Position numbers and translations under genes: made by a program. Positions 1 through 10,385 of a stretch of 64,000 bases of DNA are shown here, piece by piece. The stretch's first letter is position 1; each line of letters starts with the position of its first letter. The stretch comes from Cryoendolithus antarcticus (Eukaryota > Ascomycota > Dothideomycetes > Cladosporiales > Cladosporiaceae), in the NCBI GenBank assembly GCA_002077065.1, contig NAJO01000004.1, forward strand, positions 1,358,753 through 1,422,752, in the 5' to 3' direction. Below the pieces are notes generated by a model that did no database searches, was not told the origin of the DNA, and saw only the letters and a list, made by a program, of their open reading frames with translations.

Positions 1-534
1 AAGTCCCTCCACGCCGCCGGCGTCCAAAATAACAATATCGAAATCCAATCCGTTCCTGGCAGCTACGAACTCCCTTTCGCGGCCCAACAAATGATCCGCG
101 CGGGCGTGACCCAACATGCCGCTGGTTCGGTGGGAGGCGTGTTGGCGGCTGTGGGAGAGAAGGCGGGGGATTTGCTGGGAGGGAGTGTGACGGATCTGAC
201 GAGTTTGCCAAAGGCCAAGCCTGTGACGCAGGAGAAGTCGACGGGCCTGACGGGGCCGTTTGATGCGGTGATTGCTATTGGCGCGCTCATCAAAGGCTCA
301 ACGATGCATTTCGAGTACATCTCCGACGCCGTCTCGCATGGGCTCATGAAGGTGCAGCTAGATACGGGATGTCCGGTCGTGTTTGGGCTGTTGACGCTGT
401 TGACTGAGGAGCAGGGGCTGGAGAGAGCGGGGTTGAAGGAGGGGGGGCATAATCATGGGGAGGATTGGGGGAGTGCGGCTGTAGAGTTGGGGGTCAAGAG
501 ACGGGGGTGGGAGCAAGGGCAGTTTGTGGCGTGA
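1..534 (+). CDS. RIB4: 6,7-dimethyl-8-ribityllumazine synthase, C-terminal part (5' end outside window)
   Basis: Penultimate step of riboflavin synthesis: condenses 5-amino-6-ribitylamino-uracil with 3,4-dihydroxy-2-butanone 4-phosphate to lumazine. The frame is open from base 1 and ends at TGA 532-534, giving 177 residues with no start in the window. Family signatures seen are VPGSYELPFAAQ near the left edge, GALIKGSTMHFEYI with the catalytic-type His and substrate-binding Glu, and GCPVVFGLLTLLTEEQ followed by GHNHGEDWGSAAVELG, the usual C-terminus. A longer loop (GGSVTDLTSLPKAKP) separates the first two blocks, as is common in ascomycete enzymes. The last 30 codons are strongly G-rich. Convergent with CYM1, 147 bp away. 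Identity is secure; the missing N-terminus cannot be judged. Confidence 0.95.
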   Translation, partial: KSLHAAGVQNNNIEIQSVPGSYELPFAAQQMIRAGVTQHAAGSVGGVLAAVGEKAGDLLGGSVTDLTSLPKAKPVTQEKSTGLTGPFDAVIAIGALIKGSTMHFEYISDAVSHGLMKVQLDTGCPVVFGLLTLLTEEQGLERAGLKEGGHNHGEDWGSAAVELGVKRRGWEQGQFVA

Positions 535-681
535 GATTGCAGAGGTGCGGGAGAGGGGAAGGGGACGTGTAGGATAGGAACGAGGGTGGAAGGAAACCGA
601 GGGAGGTGCTGTCGAAAATACATAGGTGTTGTACAGAGTAGAAGCACAAAGCGGTCCATCTTACACCCCTCCTTACGTTCT

Positions 682-3600
682 TCACGCAGCAGCAGTAGCA
701 CCAACGCCCAACTCCTGCGCCATATCCTCAACCCTCCACCCCTCATCCTCCTTCACAAACCCCTTCCTCGGCCCCAAAACTACAATCCTCCCCTCACCCC
801 TCTCAAGCTTCCCCGCCAACCCCTCGGCCGCGCTCCTCACATCGCTCGCTTGCACATCAAGCAACGCCTCCCGCCTTTCCTGCTCCATATCCCTCGATAT
901 CCCAGCCTCAAACCTCACCATCCCCTCTGCACTAACGCTCACAGGCGCGTCGACGCCTTGGAAGACAGAAAGCTTAGCCTCCTCGAGCTCTTGCTCAGTC
1001 CATTGGCGATCAAGAGCCCATCTTGCGGACTCCGTCATGATCTTCAGCGAGTTCTCGGGATTTGGATCGCGGTAGGAGCTCATCGTGAATGTTCCCGAGA
1101 GTGGCCGGGAGGAAGCAAAAGCGCCGTAAGCGCCGCCTTTCTCGCGGATCTCGTGATGAAGATGCTTGTGCGTTAGTAAGGCGGCGAGGATGGAGTTTGC
1201 GGCTTGGGTTGACGTGGAGGTGTACGGTGCTGTGGGAAGGGCGAGCGCGGCGTAGGAGACTTGGTATGGGAGGGTGAAGTGTGTTCTGGAAGAGGTTGAG
1301 ATTGATGAGGTGGTGGCGGAGGATGTCGATAAGGTGGGCGTCGGAAGGGCGGCCGAGGAAGTCGACGTGAGGAAGGACTGAAGCGCGGACTCGTTTGCTG
1401 ATGTGGCCGAGGAGCCGCAGGTGAGCGCGACGCGGAAGCTGGACTTGAGGCTGGTAGATGCTAGCGCCTGGATGGCTTGGAGCTGTTTGATCAAGCCGGC
1501 CATGGCATCGGCACTCTCCTCGGCAGACGCGAGTTGAGCGATGAGCTTGACTTGCGTAAGCCCGCCAGTCTGCTCAGCCAGTCGTCCGCTCGGCCCAAAC
1601 CCTGCATTCGCGTACATTGATGCGTACATATGCCCACTTCCTGCCACAGCATCGACAGCTCCACTGGCGCCGGACTGCAGCAGCTCGCGGATCATCTTGT
1701 GTGCCTTTGGCGAATCGAAGTCAGTCTGCAATAGCAGGATCTGCAGTAGCTCATACATTGCGGGCACGTTCCGATCGAAAGCGCTGCCTCGTAGCATGAG
1801 TCCTTCGTGTGCAGTGTGCAGGTCGTGAGGCGAGCCGCTGACGTGGTAGCCGATGCTGACACCACCAGTCTTGAGCTTGATGAGATCTTCGAGCTCTTCC
1901 ATCGACTTATTGCGCGTGCCTATGCGCATCAATGCATCGCAGAACAGCGGCACAAGCATACGCAGCTCATCCGGCAGGTCGTCAAACTTCGCGATACCAC
2001 GGAAGTAAGTGAGCTCGTTCGTAGGAGCTTCATGCCACTGTACTCTCGCGTGAGCGACTGTGCTGTCCCGGATCGCAATGTCTTTTTGCTTTCGAGGGAT
2101 ATCCTTGGTACTGAGCATTGGCAGGCAGTCGACCGACTGCGAACGGCCGGCATCCTGCTCCTCGACCAGATCAAGCTCCTGCTTTCGGAGATGCTCGTAA
2201 GCAGCTTCCGCACTGCCATGCTGAGCTGTCTCTGCGTCGATCTTTGCTGCCAATCGCGACTGCTCCTCCGCGGCAAGCTCCGCTGCATATGATGCGGACG
2301 GCCGCATAGTGTATGTGAGAGTTCGATCAGAAACGAGGTACTTTTCGAGCAGATCCTCTAGATATCGCGGCTTGGCGAAGTCAGACTTGAACTTGTGGAC
2401 AATGCGATTCCACTGTAACGCATCGAAAGGGTCGTTGCCGGTGAACCACTGCCCTTGCACGTTCTGTACGAGACCAATGCCGAACTTGGCGGTCTTATGC
2501 TTCAGGCTTAGCTCCAGCTGATGCAGCATGCCATCCACTTTCTGCTTCTCGAAACCGTTCGCTATCGACTCCTTGATGGTAGCGAAAACCGTCTCCTTCA
2601 CCTTGGGCAGGTTCTCCTCAGTCACGCCATTCAAGCCAAGAGCGAAGATAGCCTTCGCCGTGTGCGAGTCATAGCCGGTATTGGGGGAGAAGTCAGACCC
2701 AAGCCCAGATTCCACCAGTGCGCGGTACATCGGCGATCCATAGCCATCGGTAAGCAGTGATGTGGCGATGTTCAGAGCAAAGGACTCCTGAATGTTGGAG
2801 GTATCGCCCATGATCCAGGCAACTGACGTGCGGTTCTGCGCGTCGGGTGCCGTCATCTGATCGAGCGGACCTTCCACAACGACATCCCTTGCTCCATTCG
2901 CGAGCGAGATCGGGAGCTTGTTCTCGTCATTGACAGTGATCTTGGTGAAACGGTCCAGCTCACGTCCGACAATTGCAAGATGCTCTTCCACAGGCGTGTT
3001 GCCGTATGTCAGGATCTTGCTGTTGCTCGGGTGGTAGTGCTGTTGGTGGAAGTTGCGCAGCTGCTCGTAGGTGAGATCGGTGATCTTTTGTGGCTCGCCA
3101 CCGAAGAAGTTCAATGACGGTGCGATCTCCTGCAGCCATCGCATGTAGTAGAAGTAAGTCGCGTCCGAGAATTGCCCTTTCATCTCGTTGTAGACGACAC
3201 CTTTGAAGACCAAGTCCTTGCCACCGGCGTCTGCAGGTGCAGCTGGGTTCTCTGGACCGACTCGCCACCCTTCCTGGATGAAGTCTGACTTCTTCAGCAA
3301 GGGATGCAGAGTCGAGTCGAGGTACATCGTCATCAAGTTGCGAAAGTCCTTGGGGTTAGTCGTAGCAATAGGATACATCGTATGATCGAGAGATGTGAAC
3401 GCGTTCATGAAATTGTGCAGAGACCGTGGAAGCATCTTGAAGAAAGGATCGCGAATCGGGTACCTACCTTTCCGTCAACACCTGTGGTCTACCCCTCACG
3501 CGCCTGCGTCTGCTTACTTCTCGCTGGAACACAATGTGACATGCTCGAGTATGTGTGGTACCCCGGTGGCGTCTGGCGGATTCGTCTTGAAGCCGATGCT

Positions 3601-3852
3601 GAAGACATTGTTCTCATCATCTCTTGCTACGTGCAGGTAGTCTGCACCTGTCTTGTCGTGCTGGAAGTGTAGCGCTGATAACTCCAGCTCAGGCACATGC
3701 CTGGCCTTCTGGAGGGTGAAGCCATGGATACGGTCTCCCGGCTTTGGGAGGCTGTTCAGGTCTGTGACGGATGCGTACGCTCGCCTAGATAGTCCAGCGA
3801 TACGGTGCGGCGTCAGACGAAGACTGCGCGAAGTGCGCAGAGCCGAGAGCAT
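682..3852 (-). CDS. CYM1: mitochondrial presequence protease (PreP/Cym1, M16C metallopeptidase)
   Basis: Degrades cleaved targeting peptides in the mitochondrial matrix. Two exons: 3852-3518 and 3463-682, with a 54-bp intron 3517-3464 (GTAAGC...TAG). Joining them gives 1038 residues, the normal size for this family. The chosen Met (3852-3850) starts a typical matrix presequence rich in Arg/Ser ([17 protein letters not shown]); a Met 14 codons upstream is possible but does not look like a presequence. The inverted zinc motif H100-x-x-E103-H104 (PHILEH) lies just before the intron, and exon 2 opens with [16 protein letters not shown]. The block after the zinc motif reads LCSSEK where this family usually has LCGSEK. 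Divergent from taxilin, convergent with RIB4. Confidence 0.95.
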
Positions 3853-4329
3853 TAGATGTTGGTGATTGAAAGGACAGGAAAGGGTAATGGTCATTGCCCG
3901 GAGAGCTGAAGTCGGGTCTTGGCTAATCAACAGCCTCCTCTCGCGGGCCGAGATCCTCTCTGCAGCAGTGCATATGATACCGTGCAGGTGCATGTCACGA
4001 CTACAAAGCACCTTTGTATCACCTTCCGGACTCACTAACGGGAAGCGCTCATAGTAGTACAGCAGCAGAAGCCAGGCACGATATATCATTGCCACGTCGA
4101 CTGGGCCAGAGCCAGCTTTGCCGAAACCTCCTTGGGACCAGCCCTCTCTCTGTGTGCTGCGCGGAACATACCATACCAGACGGACTTGCGAAGTTATTGC
4201 TACGAGGACATAGTATCGACTGGAACGTGTTATTGCGCCTTCACCAGAGGAGTCATCACGACAGGTCTCCCAAATGCCAAGGAGGCGAGGTGAACGACAC
4301 GACAGCCAACACTGTCCATCTCCACTCGC
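3853..4329. promoter_or_regulatory. shared divergent upstream region of CYM1 and taxilin
   Basis: 477 bp between the two start codons. The antisense frame upstream of CYM1 is open by chance as far as 4371, but it shows no homology-like blocks and is read here as leader/promoter. No specific factor site is claimed. Confidence 0.5.
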
Positions 4330-5946
4330 ATGACCGACGAAATGGCCGCAGTGGCAAACCAGAATCAGCAACCGCTATCGTCACCTGGCGACTACACTCG
4401 CGATGCCTCGCCTATTGATGGCGCGCTGGCCGCGCCACCTCCACCGCCAACAAACCAGCCCGCTCCTGCCAAGGGAAAGGCCGCCAAGGGCAAGAAAGGT
4501 GCTGCAGCATCCAACGACCCCAACGATGCTCACAAAGCGCTGCTCTCCAAGATCTCACAGCTGGAGGCTACCAGCACCGAGACCGCCAAGGAGGAGGGCG
4601 AGATTGACGCGGAGGTGAAGAAGGCGAATCGCGATCTGAGTCAATTGCTCGGGACGATGGAGCCGCATCACAGCAAGATCGACATCGTGCAGCGCAAGTA
4701 CACTGAGCTTCTGAGCGATATGAAGAAGCTTGAGCGCGATCACGGCAAGGCGAAGAAACGCGGGGATCAGCTGCAGAAGGAGAAGGATGAGGTGAATAAG
4801 AACTTGACCAAGGAGAAGGCGATGAAGGATAAGCTTGAGAAACTGAGTCGCGAGCTGACGCGCGAGAACAAGAAGCTTAAGGAGGACTTGCGGGATGAGA
4901 AGGAGTCTGGCTCGCACAGGAACGATGAGCTGCAGCGGAAGCTCGAAGATCTTGTGTTGGACGTGGAATCTGTGGTTTCAGACCGACGAGCGCCAGAGCG
5001 ACAAACGGCTGAGCTCGAGCAGGACAAGCTCTTCAGAGAGAAGTTCACCAGTTTTCTGCACCAGTACGAGTTGCGAGAACTGCATTTCCAGTCACTACTA
5101 CGGACGAAGGATCTCGAGATTGCATACCAGATGTCACGACACGATCAGCTCAAGAAAGCGCAAGAGTCAGAGTTGAGCAAGAGTCACCAGTTGACACGCC
5201 AGGTCAGCACCTTCAGTCAAACCGAGAACGAGCTTCGAGGCCAGCTGAACGTGTATGTTGAAAAGTTTAAGCAGGTAAAGCTCCCCTTCCTCTGTCGCCA
5301 TTTCTCCCTCCGCTACGCACGCAACAATAAGATGAGGTTCCAAGTGTCAGTCAAAGATAACTGACTGACCCTTTAGCAGGTAGAAGACACCCTCAACAAC
5401 AGCAACGACCTGTTCCTCACTTTCCGCAAAGAAATGGAGGAAATGTCCAAGAAGACTAAGCGGCTTGAGAAGGAGAATCTTAATCTCACCCGTAAGCAGG
5501 AAGCGACTAATAAGAATATCTTCCAGATGGCGGAGGAGCGGAGTCAGTCGCAGCAATCCATCGACCGGCTTTCACGGGAAAATGAGAAGTTGAAGAAGCT
5601 GTGTCGCGCTATGCAGAGTGGCGGGTACGGTACTGCAGATCGAGTTGCGGGGCAGGATCCAGGATACGACGCAATTGAGGGCGGCGCGGTGTATGACTCT
5701 GGCGAGAGCGAGTACGAAGATGACGAGGAGTATGATGAAGATGAAGAAGGAGAGGAGTATGATGACGACACTGAGGAAGAGTCGCCGGAACAACATCCAG
5801 GGCCAGAGGGCAAGGCCTTCGGCCCACCGCCTCCGCCGCCACCGCAACAACAGCAGCAACAAGCGCAGAACGGAGTACCGAATGGTGTGGGATCTTCAAG
5901 ACAAGCGGCGCCGGCTGCGGCACCACAGATCAATGGGCGGCACTAG
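4330..5946 (+). CDS. taxilin family coiled-coil protein
   Basis: Long coiled-coil protein of the taxilin family, which in animals binds syntaxins and ribosome-associated factors; the fungal role is not well established. Two exons, 4330-5274 and 5380-5946, give 503 residues. Low-complexity Pro/Ala/Lys N-terminus (about residues 25-60), then continuous heptad coiled coil from about 65 to 420 containing the family block [19 protein letters not shown] and, across the splice, [20 protein letters not shown]. The tail is a Glu/Asp/Tyr acidic run, then poly-Pro and poly-Gln. The intron ends in a tandem acceptor TAGCAG (5374-5379): using the first AG would add one Gln. The second was chosen because it gives the contiguous family sequence. 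Start is the first ATG in frame. Confidence 0.9.
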
Positions 5947-6871
5947 GGGTTGCTCGCTCATGGCGATGCTGGATTGAAAGTCTCAAGCCGCGAGAGGAGT
6001 GGGAGGGCTTTGTGGAGAAACTGTGGAGAGTGTAGCGTATACCGTCGGTGCTGCAATTGTCGCAAACCTAACCTTCTGCTGCTTGCGTTTGCTGCCGTCG
6101 CACGTTTTCTCACTGATCTCACATCGAGTAGCTAAGTCAAGCCAGTGCCTTCTCCTTGCCACCTCCACCACTTCCCTTCAGGAACATTTCTCCGTTCATA
6201 GTTCATGGAAGCGCAGCAGAACAGAACAAACACACCCACCGCATCGTTCCAACAACTGCGTGTGTGGTCACTTGCTTTGCGCGAGAGAAGGCCAGCTGCT
6301 CAGCTCAGCAATCATCAGCCCTTGCGGTTGATGCACTGAGTGAGGTGTTGGCACACCACACTATAACAGAACTGTCTTTTCGGAGATCAAGAGGAGAGGG
6401 TCTATATGTGCGGGTACAAATCACTTGCACGAAAGGGGGCACCAGAAGGCTGCCCTAGAGGGCAATACGCGGTCCGAAACGTCGTTAGCGGTATAGGCAC
6501 GACAGCCGCGGCAATCTCTACGAGGTAGATTATGCGTGGATGAAAGATGTTGTGGGTCGCGTTGATCTCTCGGCCGTGATGAATACAGCATTCGCTGGGC
6601 TGGAGGTGGTCCACAGTAGCATACGAGCTTGACTGACCCCCGAAGATCAGGAGATGGCAAAGTACGGTACTGTTGAATGCGAAGGTCATCATTGCAGGCA
6701 TGTCGGTGCTGCTGTGGATCGTGCTGTGGCAGTGGAGCTGGTTTATTTGCGCCACGGAGATAACACGTGCTGCATTATCCCTCCATCCGTCCATCGATCA
6801 ACACCGCCTGCTTCCATTTCGCAGCGCGACATGACCCTTCCACTTACTCACCGACACCTCACCGTCTCCGC
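5947..6871. other. convergent spacer, no gene recognised
   Basis: 925 bp between two convergent genes, unusually long for this window. Open frames on both strands (for example 6402-6794 minus) have no recognisable domain, no plausible splice partners and codon usage unlike neighbouring genes. Confidence 0.5.
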
Positions 6872-8041
6872 CTAGGCTGGGACAGGCAGCCCGTCCTTGC
6901 GTAGGAAGATATAGCCTTCCGGGACCGTCCCATCCTCGTATACCTGTGCCATGATAGCGCCATTCAGGGCAGTGAGATTCTCGTCCATGTCGGCAAGCAG
7001 AGGGATCTGTAGTTCCGTTAGCCCCAGCTGTCGTCACGTCGCAGCGACAGGAACGCGCACTTACCACCACAGTCTGCTGCCCATACTTGTCCCTCACGAA
7101 CTGCGCAAAGCCCTCCTGCTCGAGCTTTTTGGCATGTATGCAAGCCACGACGGCTTGCGGTCTGTTGATCTGTGACACGTACAATGGTCAGTCTCGTGTG
7201 TACAGCACGACGCAATAGCAATGCAACAGGCACGATGTCAGCATACCTCGATCCGCCAAGCTCTCACGGCATCCTGTGCACTCAGCGCAAACCCCAGCAC
7301 CACAAACTTCCTCCCGCCCTGCTTCACGCGTTCCGCCACCATTCGCTCCAATACTCTCTTTCCCAGCAGCCCATGCACTCCCATCCCACCCTGTAGCGCC
7401 CGCTTACAAGCATACAGATCTACCGGTACGATCTCGCGCTTCGCCACGGCGGGATCGGAATGTGACACCCAGGTTGCAAGGTGGGCGTAGAGATCTAGAA
7501 CTTCCCAGCCGGCGTGACTGGTGCAGAATGAGTTCGCGAGATGACGGGCGACACGGTGTTCGTGGAGCTCGGCGGGAAAGGGGGAGAGGAGCAGGATGGT
7601 TTTGATCGCTGATTGAATCTTGGGGAGAGAAGCGTGTCGTGGTAAGCCTGGGCTGCGATCTTGAGGATGCATCGTCTCTTCTTTCGGCGTGTTGTACACC
7701 TTATCCTGCTGCTTAGCCGACTTGCTCGCGTGGCTCTCTAGCGCGCGGCGTAATTGTGAGAATCCAAAGTTCGCCTGTGGCGTGACAGAGGGGCCACAAA
7801 GCTGGGGTGGAGTTGAGTCGGCGATAGTGTCTGATAGTGAGATCTCGTCGTCGTCGTTATCGATGACTATGGGTTCGGACAGATGATGTGGTGTTGCTGG
7901 GCGTAGTTGAGGTGCCGGAGGCGGGGTGGAGGGCTCCGAGAGGGGCGAGGAAGGAGCATAGGTTGGCGAGGAAGGTGCATGGGTCGGCGAGACATCAGCG
8001 TGCGTGCGAGAGGTGTGATCTGGGGTGTAGCGGGAATACAT
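6872..8041 (-). CDS. uncharacterised protein with acidic SIM-like motif, three exons
   Basis: Not recognised as a named family. Exons 8041-7247, 7169-7065 and 7006-6872, all phase 0, join to 344 residues; donors GTATGC and GTAAGT, acceptors CACAG and TACAG. Residues 1-65 are Ser/Thr/Pro-rich and disordered. A motif PIVIDNDDDE resembles a SUMO-interacting motif (hydrophobic core followed by acids). From about residue 145 to the end the chain looks folded, with blocks LLSPFPAELHEHRVARHLANSF, ending in VYEDGTVPEGYIFLRKDG. The structured C-terminus is spread over all three exons and splices cleanly, which supports a real gene. Start at MYSRYTP is chosen as the first Met after a region without coding character. 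Tandem with the next minus-strand gene. Confidence 0.75.
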
Positions 8042-8625
8042 GATAGGCGTTGGTGAGTGAGTGTAGTCAAGTGTACTGTCTCTTGCGCAGGAGGATGCAA
8101 CGGTAGTAACGTTTGTTCTGATGTAGGGAAGGAGCGAATGAAGCCGAATCGCCACAGCTGAGACAGGAAAGGAAGGAAGGTACTCAAGTGAACAGGCGAT
8201 CCATCGCAGCCTGTGAAAGGAAACGCGCGGTCTATGCAAACACATCACTGAGGCTCTTGCGCTGTGTATTCATGCAACCTCGTCGACCTCGTGCTGTAGA
8301 TTTGACTCACGACATGATCTCTCCACTGCAGTTTGGCATTCTGGTCGTTTATTCCTTGTGTCAGAGCTAGTGCAGTTCGACTTTCGCACAGACATATGGC
8401 CTCTCATATTTTTGAGTGACCGATAGAGGATAAGCTCCGGTCTTTGGACGGACTCTCCACAAATGCGTGTGGCCCACAACCTAGTGTCGACAATATTTGC
8501 TGTCTGCTCGCGGAATACGGTCAGAAGGGCCTCGAAGTGACTCGTGCATCTCCTGCGTGGCAGCAGAAAGACATCAACGCCGAGGCTACGTTTCTGAAGA
8601 AGCCGGATTCCACATCTTGAATCCC
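8042..8625. promoter_or_regulatory. upstream region of the 6872-8041 gene
   Basis: 584 bp between two tandem minus-strand genes: terminator of the 8626-9594 gene and promoter/leader of the 6872-8041 gene. Nothing else seen. Confidence 0.4.
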
Positions 8626-9594
8626 TTAAAGCTCCATTTCATCATCACCACCATGGCCACCCTGCTGCACCGAACCGAAATTCTCCCTAGCCATTCGCTC
8701 GTTCATCGCCTCCCAGTCAGCATGATTTCGGATCTGCTGGTAAGAACCATATTGATCAGCCATCCCAGTCTGCTGCTGCATCGCATGAGCATAAGTCGGC
8801 GCCTGCCAAAGCCCGCTCGCAGCTGCGTACACCGGATCTATAGCGCTCGACCGACGGGGGTCAGGTGCCTGGTAGCCAGTCAGGATGTATGGCTCTGCAT
8901 CGACGACTCCATGCCGGGTCTGCGGACGACTCGATGCGATGGACGCTGCTCGCATTCGTGCTGCTGGCGGAAAGGCAGGCTCGTGGGCTTCTCGTATTGG
9001 TGTGATTGGTTCGATCTCAATGTGAGTGTCGAAGTGGCCCTGGCGTGCTTGCATCTTGGCCTCATACCGTTCGCGTGCCTGGGCGATCTCCTGAGACATG
9101 CTGGTTGGTATGTGCACGCTTCGCAGGTGTTGTGAGAAAGGGTATGAGGGTGGCGAAATGCGCCATAGCTCCAGCAAGCGTAGTCTCTGGTCATGCTCAG
9201 CGTTAGCGAAGAGATGTACTTGGCTCTGCAGCAGGGCATTGGGGTCTATGGAGTGGTCACGGAAGACCTGGGCTAGCTCCTCTGGCATCTGATTCTCATG
9301 GTAAGGAGGTGGCGGGCTGTTCGATGTCTCTGACGCGTTGTCCGTCCGTATGTGAGCTGTGTGAGCGTAGTGGCTGGATGCGAAGACTACTTGGTCTTGC
9401 CCAAGCATTGTTGCAGTCTGCAAAGGTGGCAGTGGCTTCGACATACCACTCGACGGTTGCTGGTAGGCGTGATCCTCTTGTATTGGAGCAAAATGCATGC
9501 CTCGTGCGAACATCGCAGCCAGCTCGTCTTGCTGTGTGTACGCCATGTCGTTTGAGATTCGATCTCCAGTCGGAACGAGACTCGAGCCTGGCAT
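8626..9594 (-). CDS. uncharacterised 322-residue protein
   Basis: Single-exon frame of 322 residues, not recognised as a named family. A second Met at residue 17 (9546-9544, MAYTQQDELAAMFARG) is an equally good start. The sequence has a Pro/Tyr motif PPPPYHE (PPxY-like, a possible WW-domain ligand), a central segment SQVHLFANAEHDQRLRLLELWRI followed by PPSYPF that looks conserved and helical, and Gln/Tyr/Ala-rich disordered flanks. It ends in an acidic DDEMEL. No signal peptide or membrane segment is visible. Codon usage matches neighbouring genes, which supports coding. Function cannot be assigned. Confidence 0.7.
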   Translation of the reverse strand: MPGSSLVPTGDRISNDMAYTQQDELAAMFARGMHFAPIQEDHAYQQPSSGMSKPLPPLQTATMLGQDQVVFASSHYAHTAHIRTDNASETSNSPPPPYHENQMPEELAQVFRDHSIDPNALLQSQVHLFANAEHDQRLRLLELWRISPPSYPFSQHLRSVHIPTSMSQEIAQARERYEAKMQARQGHFDTHIEIEPITPIREAHEPAFPPAARMRAASIASSRPQTRHGVVDAEPYILTGYQAPDPRRSSAIDPVYAAASGLWQAPTYAHAMQQQTGMADQYGSYQQIRNHADWEAMNERMARENFGSVQQGGHGGDDEMEL

Positions 9595-10385
9595 CTTGCC
9601 GCACTAGCCAATATCAGTGGATACTCTAGGCGTATATTGGGCGCGGACAGACGTTATGAGAACCTGCACTGCTCGCCGGCGCCCAGCAGTGTGCTATGCT
9701 GGTACGAGCCGCACTGGCGTAGCAATAGGGGCCTGGGCAGGTGGAGCCTAGGATGCCACACTAATCCCTGTCTCTCAATGCTCTCCCGAAATTTGCAGAC
9801 TATTATCCCAGACGACTTCGTATATCGCTACCTAGTGCTAGATGTTATTAGCAAATCTCTAGTAAGTCCAGGTCCTTCTCAGCAAAGCTGCCAGCGAAGC
9901 AGAGTCAGATGACGCGAGCGATACGTGTCTTGGTCTTGCTGTCTCGAGGTGACGTGGCGCTCAAGAAGTATATTTGTGACTATCGATATCTATATACACT
10001 GGAGCAACAACAATGGTAGATGCAGCAAGCAAGGATAGGGTGGAGAGGAAGAAAAATAGCAGTGCATAGGGCGGTGATGATAGTGTGAGGTCAAGCGCGG
10101 TGGATGAAACCGCTCGATCTCGATGCTGGGATCTGATTGGTTGTAATTGCAGGCACTGAGAGTCAATTCGCAGCTCCAGAACATGTGCTTGACTAGAAGA
10201 CCTGTCTGCGATCGACACAGGCATGCGCAACGTCCCATGGCCTCGACAAATGCAGTCTTGCTATCTACCGACAAGGACGACAGCTACATCTTTGGGCTGG
10301 CCGCTACAAGCACCCGCTATTCCGAAACCTCAACACCGCATAGGAGACAGACTCCACAACACGTGCCAGCTTGTTCATAACTTCC
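9595..10385. other. spacer between tandem minus-strand genes
   Basis: 791 bp. Promoter side of the 8626-9594 gene and terminator side of the RING gene. No domain-bearing frame, tRNA or repeat was recognised. Confidence 0.4.

Noticed and set aside
3514..4371. A 285-codon minus frame covering CYM1 exon 1 and running far upstream
   Set aside because: Only the last 112 codons carry presequence-protease features; the upstream part overlaps the taxilin start and promoter and has no motif.
6402..6794. 130-codon minus frame in the long convergent spacer
   Set aside because: No recognisable motif and no continuation; not enough to call a gene.
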